Positions 1-6,044 of a stretch of DNA of 6,601 bases are shown here, one piece after another. Position numbers and translations under genes: made by a program. Positions within the stretch are counted from its first letter, which is position 1. Every line of letters begins with the position of its first letter. Source of the stretch: an uncultured Bacteroidales bacterium (lineage in GTDB: Bacteria; Bacteroidota; Bacteroidia; Bacteroidales; P3); NCBI GenBank assembly GCA_947176875.1, contig CAMWSI010000048.1, positions 1-6,601 of the forward strand. Direction: 5' to 3'. The notes beneath the pieces are model-generated. The model was not told the DNA's origin. It did not search any database and was given only the letters and a program-made list of their open reading frames with translations.

Positions 1-1908
1 GGCAAGAACGGGGCGGGTAAATCCACGCTGCTCAAAATTCTGGCGGGCCGGCAGGAGGCCGACGGCGGCAGCATCGTCGTGACGAGCGGTCACGAGATAG
101 GCTACCTGCCGCAGGAAATGATTCCCGACTCCAGCCGCAGCGTATTGGACGAGGCGCTGACCGCCTTCGACAAAATCCGTGCGCTCGAGACCACGATTCA
201 GCAACTGACCGACGAACTGGCCGAACGTACCGACTACGAGTCCGAAGCCTATCATAAACTCATCGACCGGCTTTCCGAAGCCAACGAACGCTTTACCCTG
301 CTCGGCGGCAGCCATCAAGAGGCCGAAGCTGAAAAAATCCTGTTGGGCTTAGGGTTCAAACACCATGACTTCGCCCGTTCGATTACCGAATTCAGTTCGG
401 GTTGGCAGATGCGTGTAGAGTTGGCTAAAATCCTGCTCAAACGGCCGGAAATCATGCTTCTGGACGAGCCGACCAACCACTTGGACATCGAATCCATCGA
501 ATGGCTCGAAGATTTCCTGCAGACATACGCCGGTGCGGTCGTCATCGTTTCGCACGACCGCAAATTTCTGGATCATGTGACCAAACGCACGGTTGAAATC
601 GTGCTCGGCCACATCGAAGACTACAACGTACCGTATTCCGAATACGTCGTGCAACGCGAGGAAAGACGCAGCATACAGCAGAACGCCTACAACAACCAGC
701 AGAAAGAAATCGAGAACATAGAACGGTTTATCGAACGCTTCCGCTACAAGGCGACCAAAGCGCGTCAGGCCCAGTCGCGGCTCAAGATGCTGGACAAGAT
801 GGAACGCGTGGAGATAGACGAGTTCGACCGTTCGAGCATCGCGTTCCGCTTCGCCCCCGCGCCGCATTCCGGCCGCGTGGTGCTGCAAGGCGAACAGTTG
901 GGCAAACACTATGGCGACAAAAAAGTGTTCGACGGTTTTGACGTCACGGTTGAACGCGGCGAGAAAGTGGCCCTGGTGGGCCGCAACGGCGAAGGCAAAT
1001 CCACCTTCTCCAAAATAGCCGTGGGTGAAATCACGGACTTCCGCGGCCGTTTCGAACTGGGACACGCCGTCAAAATCGGGTATTTCGCACAGAACCAAGC
1101 CGCGCTTTTGGACGGCGACAAAACCGTTTTCGAGACGATAGACGAAATCGCCGTGGGCGAAGTACGCACGCGCATCCGCAATATCTTAGGTTGCTTCCTT
1201 TTTTCGGGCGAAGACACGGAAAAGAAAGTCAAGGTGCTTTCGGGCGGCGAGAAAACCCGTCTGGCCATTGCCAAACTGTTGCTGGAACCCGTGAACCTGC
1301 TCATCTTGGACGAACCGACGAACCATCTGGACTTGCGATCCAAGGACATTCTCAAAAACGCGCTGCTGCAATACGACGGTACGCTGGTCGTGGTCTCGCA
1401 CGACCGCGATTTTCTGGAAGGCCTCACGACAAAAGTCTATGAGTTCCGGGACGGCCGCGTGCGGCTGCACATGGGCGACGTGAACGACTTTCTGGCCGAC
1501 CGCAAGATAGAGCGTCTGCAAGAGCTGGAACGCAAACAACCGACAGGCGGCAAAATGCAAAACGGCAAAGCGGCGGGCGGCAGCAGCACCATAACGCCGC
1601 AAACGGCGGCCCGCGACGAAGCAGACGCTTCCGCCCCCAAGGCCGGATCGGCCCGGGAACGCGAGCGTCAGAAACAATTGGAACGCGAAGCACGCAAAAT
1701 CCGCAACGCCATCGAGAGGTTGGAGGCCGAAATCGCGGCTTTGGAAACCGAACTGGCGGATATGGACAAAATCTTTATCGCGGACGCCTCGCAATGCACG
1801 GTGGAAAACTGCCGTATCTACGAAGAAAAGAAAAACAGCGCGACCCTTAAGACCGACGAATGGACCGCGCTGCAAGAGAAATTAGAGGCATTGCAACGGC
1901 CTCAATAA
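1..1908 (+). CDS. ABC-F family ATPase (ribosome-associated type), 5' partial
   Basis: The frame is open from base 1, so the start and probably about 35 N-terminal residues lie off the left edge; 635 residues are visible. Two ATP-binding domains sit on one chain with no membrane segment, the ABC-F layout of soluble translation factors (EttA, Uup, YheS, Vga/Msr types) rather than a transporter. Domain 1: Walker A GKNGAGKST (residues 1-9), signature FSSGW (131-135), Walker B LLDEPTNHLD (153-162), H-loop SHD (184-186). A charged helical linker follows (about 205-275), the segment that in this family reaches the ribosomal P-site tRNA. Domain 2: GRNGEGKST (327-335), LSGGE (413-417), LILDEPTNHLD (434-444), SHD (466-468). 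Both catalytic Glu residues are present. A Gly/Ser/Ala-rich spacer (about 510-545) leads to a C-terminal coiled coil (about 550-632), as in Uup/YheS-like members. The oddity is Ser for the first Gly of signature 1. The subfamily, and any role in antibiotic resistance, cannot be settled from the sequence alone. Confidence 0.95.
   Translation, partial: GKNGAGKSTLLKILAGRQEADGGSIVVTSGHEIGYLPQEMIPDSSRSVLDEALTAFDKIRALETTIQQLTDELAERTDYESEAYHKLIDRLSEANERFTLLGGSHQEAEAEKILLGLGFKHHDFARSITEFSSGWQMRVELAKILLKRPEIMLLDEPTNHLDIESIEWLEDFLQTYAGAVVIVSHDRKFLDHVTKRTVEIVLGHIEDYNVPYSEYVVQREERRSIQQNAYNNQQKEIENIERFIERFRYKATKARQAQSRLKMLDKMERVEIDEFDRSSIAFRFAPAPHSGRVVLQGEQLGKHYGDKKVFDGFDVTVERGEKVALVGRNGEGKSTFSKIAVGEITDFRGRFELGHAVKIGYFAQNQAALLDGDKTVFETIDEIAVGEVRTRIRNILGCFLFSGEDTEKKVKVLSGGEKTRLAIAKLLLEPVNLLILDEPTNHLDLRSKDILKNALLQYDGTLVVVSHDRDFLEGLTTKVYEFRDGRVRLHMGDVNDFLADRKIERLQELERKQPTGGKMQNGKAAGGSSTITPQTAARDEADASAPKAGSARERERQKQLEREARKIRNAIERLEAEIAALETELADMDKIFIADASQCTVENCRIYEEKKNSATLKTDEWTALQEKLEALQRPQ
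391..405 (+). other. Non-canonical ABC signature motif (FSSGW) in domain 1
   Basis: These codons (ttc agt tcg ggt tgg) encode FSSGW where ABC-F proteins usually carry F/L-S-G-G-W/Q. The reading is unambiguous and in frame, followed by QMRVELAK as expected. The signature of one domain contacts the gamma phosphate of ATP bound at the Walker A of the other domain, so the change affects the site completed by the second Walker A at 979-1005. The second domain keeps LSGGE at 1237-1251. Confidence 0.85.
1902..1908. other. Convergent stop-codon overlap
   Basis: The plus-strand ABC-F gene ends with TAA at 1906-1908 and the minus-strand prenyl synthase ends with TGA read from 1904 to 1902. The two coding regions share 7 bp, so there is no intergenic room for a terminator. 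Any terminator for either transcript must lie inside the opposing gene; I saw no GC hairpin with a T tract close by on either side. Confidence 0.9.
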
Positions 1909-2897
1909 TCCCGCCCCAACAACCGCGCCGTAAACTGTTTGAGAACGGTCATGGCCTCCGGGTCTATCTCGGTCTGCGGAATGGCGTCCAAATGCGCCTC
2001 GCCCGCCTGGAACATCGCCTGTATCTCGGCCTCGCAATGCCGCTTCACATCCGCCTGTTCATACAGATTCTTCACGAACGCGACTTTCCCGGCTTCGGTC
2101 TCAGGCCGGGTCGGCGTGGCGAACGCCTTTTCCAACGCGGCAGCCTCGGCAGCCGGAAGCAATTCCAAGGCTTTGATATACAAATACGTTTTCTTGTTCT
2201 CGCGAATGTCACTGCCTATTTTCTTACCGAATTTGGCTTCGTCGGCATAGAGATCCAACAGGTCGTCCTGCAACTGGAACGCCAGTCCGATCTGCGTACC
2301 GTAAGCCTGGAGGCGGGATACCGATCCGGCCGGCGCTCCGGCCGCAAGAGCGCCGATTTGCAACGCACCCGCAATCAGTACGGCCGTCTTGAGCCGTATC
2401 ATCTCCATATACTCGTCCATGCTTACCTGTGGCTGAGTTTCAAAGTTCATGTCGTACTGCTGGCCCTCGCATACGCCCACGGCCAAGTCGCCGAACGCCT
2501 GCAAAACGGCGCGCAGGCTACCGGCCGGTGCGCCGGACATCAACTGCAAGGCCACGGCGAACATCGCGTCGCCCGTCAGGATGGCCGTATTCGTATCCCA
2601 CTTCGCATGTACGGTCGGTTTGCCGCGCCGCATGGCCGCCCGGTCCATGACATCGTCGTGCAACAACGTGAAATTGTGAAACACTTCCAAACCGACCGCG
2701 GGTCCGAGCGTCGCCTGCACGGCGCCGCCGAAGAGTTGGCTGGCCATCAACGCCATTACGGGCCGGATGCGCTTGCCGCCCAAATCCATCGTATAGACGG
2801 CCGGGGCATAAAGCCGGTCCGGCTGCCGCCGGAAAGCGGGCAATTCAGCGATGCGGCCATTGACCGCCGCCAGAAGTTGTTCGAACGATTGTGCCAT
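1902..2897 (-). CDS. Short-chain trans-polyprenyl diphosphate synthase (FPP/GGPP synthase type)
   Basis: This 331-residue protein is a class I isoprenyl diphosphate synthase, a soluble all-helical Mg-dependent enzyme that condenses isopentenyl diphosphate with an allylic diphosphate. Visible hallmarks: GGKRIRP (40-46, diphosphate binding), first Asp-rich motif DDVMD (81-85) with RR at 90-91, KT (170-171), second Asp-rich motif DDLLD (211-215) preceded by FQLQ, and a lysine-rich GKKIGSDIRENKKT (224-237). The first Asp motif is DDxxD without the two-residue insertion of typical bacterial farnesyl synthases, and Phe76 lies five residues before it. In archaeal-type geranylgeranyl synthases an aromatic there limits chain length to about C20, so a C15-C20 product is likely; the exact length is inferred. 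The ATG lies one base after the rfbA stop, with no Shine-Dalgarno sequence, suggesting translational coupling. The TGA stop overlaps the end of the convergent ABC-F gene. Products would feed undecaprenyl phosphate and menaquinone side chains. Confidence 0.94.
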   Translation of the reverse strand: MAQSFEQLLAAVNGRIAELPAFRRQPDRLYAPAVYTMDLGGKRIRPVMALMASQLFGGAVQATLGPAVGLEVFHNFTLLHDDVMDRAAMRRGKPTVHAKWDTNTAILTGDAMFAVALQLMSGAPAGSLRAVLQAFGDLAVGVCEGQQYDMNFETQPQVSMDEYMEMIRLKTAVLIAGALQIGALAAGAPAGSVSRLQAYGTQIGLAFQLQDDLLDLYADEAKFGKKIGSDIRENKKTYLYIKALELLPAAEAAALEKAFATPTRPETEAGKVAFVKNLYEQADVKRHCEAEIQAMFQAGEAHLDAIPQTEIDPEAMTVLKQFTARLLGRDY

Positions 2898-2898
2898 A

Positions 2899-3756
2899 TT
2901 ACAACAAGTTTAACAGATACTGTCCGTAACCGCTTTTCATCAGCGGTTCGGCCAATTCCCGCAACCGCGCGGCGTCGATAAATCCCATGCGGTAGGCCAC
3001 CTCCTCTATGCACCCAACCTTCAAGCCCTGCCGCTGTTCGAGCATGCCGACAAACTGTCCCGCCTGCATGAGCGACTCGAACGTACCCGTATCAAGCCAA
3101 GCCGTACCGCGTCCCAACATACCCACTTTGAGTTTCCCCGCCGCCAGATAGTGGCGGTTCACATCCGTGATTTCATATTCGCCCCGCGCGCTAGGCTTGA
3201 GGCCGCGGGCAACCTCCACCACCGAATTGTCATAGAAATACAAGCCCGGCACCGCGAAATTGGACTTGGGACGCGCGGGTTTCTCCTCTATCGAAAACGC
3301 CCGCATCCCGTCGTCGAATTCCACAACGCCGTAACGTTCCGGATCGGCTACATGATAGGCGAACACCACGCCGCCTTCAGGTTTCGTATTGGCCTGCAAG
3401 AGTTTCGCCATGCCCGCACCATAGAAAATATTGTCCCCCAAAATAAGGGCCACGTCGTCGTTACCGATGAAATCCGCCCCGAGTACAAACGCCTGGGCCA
3501 ACCCGTTCGGCACCTCCTGCACCTTATACGAGAAACGGCATCCCAAACTCCGGCCGTCGCCCAGCAACTGCTCGAACTTCGGCAAATCCGCCGGCGTGGA
3601 GATGATGAGTCTGTCCCGTATTCCGGCCATCATCAGCGTGGACAACGGATAATAAATCATCGGTTTGTCATAAACAGGCATCAACTGCTTGCTCATGACC
3701 AACGTCAGCGGATGCAGACGCGTTCCCGCACCGCCCGCCAGAATAATCCCTTTCAT
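2899..3756 (-). CDS. rfbA: Glucose-1-phosphate thymidylyltransferase (RfbA/RmlA)
   Basis: This 285-residue cytoplasmic enzyme makes dTDP-glucose and pyrophosphate from dTTP and glucose-1-phosphate, the first step to dTDP-L-rhamnose and other dTDP-deoxysugars for surface polysaccharides. Visible motifs: nucleotide-binding loop GGAGTRLHP (8-16), catalytic-region Lys23 in [22 protein letters not shown] (80-89), metal-binding Asp108 in LGDN, EEKP (157-160, Lys159) followed by [22 protein letters not shown] (192-200) and WLDTGT (220-225, Asp222). Length is close to the usual roughly 290 residues and nothing conserved seems missing. Known relatives are feedback-inhibited by dTDP-rhamnose. The usual partners rfbB, rfbC and rfbD are absent from the window, so the rest of the pathway must be elsewhere or beyond an edge. 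The ATG at 3756 has no clear ribosome binding site. The gene starts 39 bp after the upstream unknown gene and ends 1 bp before the prenyl synthase. Confidence 0.97.
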   Translation of the reverse strand: MKGIILAGGAGTRLHPLTLVMSKQLMPVYDKPMIYYPLSTLMMAGIRDRLIISTPADLPKFEQLLGDGRSLGCRFSYKVQEVPNGLAQAFVLGADFIGNDDVALILGDNIFYGAGMAKLLQANTKPEGGVVFAYHVADPERYGVVEFDDGMRAFSIEEKPARPKSNFAVPGLYFYDNSVVEVARGLKPSARGEYEITDVNRHYLAAGKLKVGMLGRGTAWLDTGTFESLMQAGQFVGMLEQRQGLKVGCIEEVAYRMGFIDAARLRELAEPLMKSGYGQYLLNLL

Positions 3757-3795
3757 ATCGTCTTTGTCTATGATTCAATAATCCCCGAAACCGGC

Positions 3796-4497
3796 TTATT
3801 GGTCCGCCTGAAAACGGAAGCCCAGGCGTTTGGCCGTCTTCATCGAATTAAGCGGTTTGGAAGCCGCGTCCTCTTCGAAATCCACCACCGTCATTTCCTT
3901 GATTTCATCGTAAGGCGGCGTCAGCAAATCGAAATGGGACGTATATTCCATGGCCGCCCGCAACAGGTTCTGCCCGGCCTTTTCATCGAATACGGCCGTA
4001 TTGAACTGCGAGTACAGCAAGCCCAACTCCTGCTTGCCTTCTATGAAATAATGGTTGCCTTTGTTGATGAAGACCCGACCGATGAGATAGCCGGCATCGT
4101 TGAGCCGGTGGTAATCGATCGAGTCGGCCAGAAAATTATAAATGAATATGACGCCGCAATGCGAACGTTCCTTGTCCTCTTTGACATAAGGGAGTTTCAT
4201 GACCTCGTGCTGACGCGAGAACTCAAAGATATTCGTGTGCATCGTAAAGACCAGCAAATCGTCCGAGAATCGGAGAAAAAACTCCCAGTCGCCTTTATCT
4301 TCGTAGGCGAGGCGAACCCGCTCGGCGGGTTCGGGCACACCCGCCGCCTGCCAGTCCCGCATCTGCGCGACATAAGCCTGGGCCTGCGTCTTCAGCAAAT
4401 CGAAAGCGCGGCGGGTGTGCGCGCCGGCCTGCCGGTGGATCGCCCCTTTCCGCTCTATATATTCATAGAGATCGCGATCTCTCTTTTCAAATTCCAT
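3796..4497 (-). CDS. Unrecognised soluble protein, probably Bacteroidota-conserved
   Basis: I cannot assign a function. The 233-residue product is rich in charged and aromatic residues, has no signal peptide or membrane segment (the longest apolar run, near 115-124, is about 10 residues), and has one Cys (114). The N-terminal third (1-60) looks helical and strongly charged. The middle, from WEFFLRFSDDLLVFTMHTN (71-89) to about 165, alternates hydrophobic and polar residues as in a mixed alpha/beta fold, with distinctive stretches KEDKERSHCGVIFIYNFLAD (106-125) and RLNDAGYLIGRVFINKGNHY (131-150). LLTPPYDEIKEMTV (191-204) precedes a charged tail. From memory it resembles conserved Bacteroidales hypothetical proteins without known function. 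I chose the ATG at 4497; an in-frame TTG six codons upstream (4515) is open but less likely. Either start lies inside the end of the FAD-protein gene, which argues for co-expression. No Shine-Dalgarno sequence is visible. Confidence 0.85.
   Translation of the reverse strand: MEFEKRDRDLYEYIERKGAIHRQAGAHTRRAFDLLKTQAQAYVAQMRDWQAAGVPEPAERVRLAYEDKGDWEFFLRFSDDLLVFTMHTNIFEFSRQHEVMKLPYVKEDKERSHCGVIFIYNFLADSIDYHRLNDAGYLIGRVFINKGNHYFIEGKQELGLLYSQFNTAVFDEKAGQNLLRAAMEYTSHFDLLTPPYDEIKEMTVVDFEEDAASKPLNSMKTAKRLGFRFQADQ
4455..4497 (-). other. 43-bp same-strand overlap of two coding regions
   Basis: The last 14 codons plus stop of the FAD-protein gene (LLWNLKREIAISMNI end) are read in another frame as the first 14 codons of the unknown gene (MEFEKRDRDLYEYI). 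If the TTG at 4515 were used the overlap would be 61 bp. The next in-frame ATG of the downstream gene is about 45 codons in and would remove a well-behaved charged N-terminus, so the overlap is probably real. It suggests translational coupling. Confidence 0.7.
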
Positions 4498-6035
4498 AAC
4501 AGCTTGTTTGCGCAATTAACCCCGTCTATGGCCGAGGACGTGATGCCGCCGGCATAGCCGGCGCCCTCGCCGCAAGGGTACAGGTTTTTGATTTGGATGT
4601 GTTCGAACGTTTCCGGATTACGCGGCAGTACGACCGTCGATGACGTGCGCGACTCCAAGCCCACCATGACGGCCTCTTCGGTTTGGAACATCGGCCGTTT
4701 GGCACAGATTTCCGAAAGCCCGACTCGCAGGCTGTCGGCGATGAAAGGCGGCAGGATTTCGTGCAACGGCGCCGTATAAACCCCCAACGGATAGGATGTG
4801 GACGGTAAATTGGCGCTTTGCCGCCCCTGCAGGAAATCCACAAGCCGCTGCGCAGGCGCCATAGCCGGATCCATGGCCGCGAATTTCTCTTCCAACGCCT
4901 GCTGGTATTTCAAACCGGCCAACGGCCCGTACTCAGCTGCATAAGCCGCCGCATCCGACTGCCGTACCGATACGACGACCCCTGCATTACCCCAGGCCGA
5001 CGCCCGACGCGATCCCGACATACCATTGACGAGAAAACGGCCGGGATCGGTCATGGACGGAATAATCATGCCGCCCGGACACATGCAGAAAGAGAACACG
5101 CCGCGGCCGTCCACCTGCGTGCTGAACCCGTATTCGGCCGGCGGCAGTTCCCAATCGGCGGCACGCTGCCGGTACTGCATCATGTCGATGAGTTCCTGCG
5201 GATGCTCCAGACGGACCCCCATCGCCCAATCCTTACCCTCTATCGCGTAACCGCGCGTGTAAAACCAATCGTAAATATTCTCGGCCGAATGTCCGCAGGC
5301 CAGAATCACGGCCGCGGCCCGGTACTCCTTTCCGTTTTGGTCACGAACGCCTATACAGCGGCTTCCTTCCAACAGAAAATCCTCCACGCGCGTTTCAAAA
5401 TGCACCTCGCCGCCCGACAGAATCAACTCGTTCCGCATACGCTCCACAATTTGCGGCAACACGTCGCTGCCGATATGCGGATGCGCCTCATAGGCGATGG
5501 CCGGATTCGCGCCATAGTGAATCAACACGTCCAGAATATGCTGTATGTCGCCGCGCTTGTTGGAACGCGTATAGAGTTTGCCGTCCGAAAAGCAACCCGC
5601 GCCGCCTTCGCCGAAACAGTAATTCGACTCCGTATCCAATTCGGCGCGCTGGCAAAGTCCGCCTACGTCCAACTTCCGGCGGTGCACGTCGCGCCCCCGT
5701 TCCAACAGGATGGGTTTATGGCCGCTCATGGCCAATGTATAGGCCGCGAACAGACCCGCCGGTCCCGCTCCCACGACCAAGACCGGCTTGCCTTTCAGCA
5801 TGGCCGGCAATTTCACGTTTTTATAAGGTTTCCGGTAAATATCGGGCGTCGTATAAACACGCATGTGAACCCGGTATATCGGGAAGCGGCCGCGGCCGTC
5901 TATCGACTGCCGCAATATCTCGATATGCTGTATATCCTCCGGCCTTACGCCCACATTGTTCGCGACCTCCTGATAAAAAGCCTTGGGACGGTGCAGACAA
6001 CGCGAACGGATGGGCAATTCTATTTCCTGAATCAT
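4455..6035 (-). CDS. NAD(P)/FAD-dependent oxidoreductase, COG2509-like
   Basis: This 526-residue protein matches my knowledge of the uncharacterised FAD-dependent dehydrogenase family COG2509, normally 500-550 residues. An N-terminal domain of about 75 residues, typical of the family, precedes the Rossmann FAD-binding site VLVVGAGPAGLFAAY (85-99), with Glu112 in LLERG as the likely ribose-binding acid. GEGGAGCFSDGKL (142-154) and an ACGHS segment (246-250) fit the flavin fold. CMCPGG (317-322) is a conserved Cys-bearing loop. The C-terminus carries the hallmark PCGEGAGYAGGITSSAIDG (487-505), which closes over the flavin. There is no signal peptide or membrane segment, so it is probably cytoplasmic. 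The substrate is unknown; the family is sometimes annotated as a generic dehydrogenase. The ATG at 6035 lies 9 bp after the porT stop. The tail after the last conserved segment (about 511-526) is encoded in the overlap with the next gene. Confidence 0.92.
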   Translation of the reverse strand: MIQEIELPIRSRCLHRPKAFYQEVANNVGVRPEDIQHIEILRQSIDGRGRFPIYRVHMRVYTTPDIYRKPYKNVKLPAMLKGKPVLVVGAGPAGLFAAYTLAMSGHKPILLERGRDVHRRKLDVGGLCQRAELDTESNYCFGEGGAGCFSDGKLYTRSNKRGDIQHILDVLIHYGANPAIAYEAHPHIGSDVLPQIVERMRNELILSGGEVHFETRVEDFLLEGSRCIGVRDQNGKEYRAAAVILACGHSAENIYDWFYTRGYAIEGKDWAMGVRLEHPQELIDMMQYRQRAADWELPPAEYGFSTQVDGRGVFSFCMCPGGMIIPSMTDPGRFLVNGMSGSRRASAWGNAGVVVSVRQSDAAAYAAEYGPLAGLKYQQALEEKFAAMDPAMAPAQRLVDFLQGRQSANLPSTSYPLGVYTAPLHEILPPFIADSLRVGLSEICAKRPMFQTEEAVMVGLESRTSSTVVLPRNPETFEHIQIKNLYPCGEGAGYAGGITSSAIDGVNCANKLLWNLKREIAISMNI

Positions 6036-6044
6036 AATGCTTAT

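Noticed and set aside
1..1908. ABC exporter ATPase subunit
   Set aside because: Two ATP-binding domains on one chain with a long charged linker, a C-terminal coiled coil, no membrane segment and no permease gene beside it indicate ABC-F instead.
1860..2981. 373-codon open frame on the plus strand covering the prenyl synthase
   Set aside because: It overlaps the ABC-F end and is antisense to a gene with both Asp-rich motifs intact; its Arg/Gly/Gln-rich translation looks like a shadow.
4224..4258. Bacteroidota promoter-like pair on the minus strand (TATCTTTG with TTTG upstream)
   Set aside because: It lies in the middle of the unknown gene, about 470 bp before rfbA, with a 23-base spacer that fits the consensus only loosely; chance matches of this short pattern are expected.
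4498..4515. TTG start at 4515 for the unknown gene
   Set aside because: It would add six residues (MRKQAV) and lengthen the overlap to 61 bp using a rare start codon with no ribosome binding site, while an ATG is available at 4497.
3151..4557. 468-codon open frame on the plus strand, antisense to rfbA and the unknown gene
   Set aside because: It crosses rfbA, the intergenic gap and the unknown gene, with Arg/His-rich low-information sequence and no domain; the minus-strand reading gives clear family motifs.
4543..4563. GC-rich inverted repeat (gccggc-ata-gccggc)
   Set aside because: It encodes the conserved GAGYAGG glycine-rich block of the FAD protein, so the symmetry follows from Gly/Ala codons, and no T tract follows.
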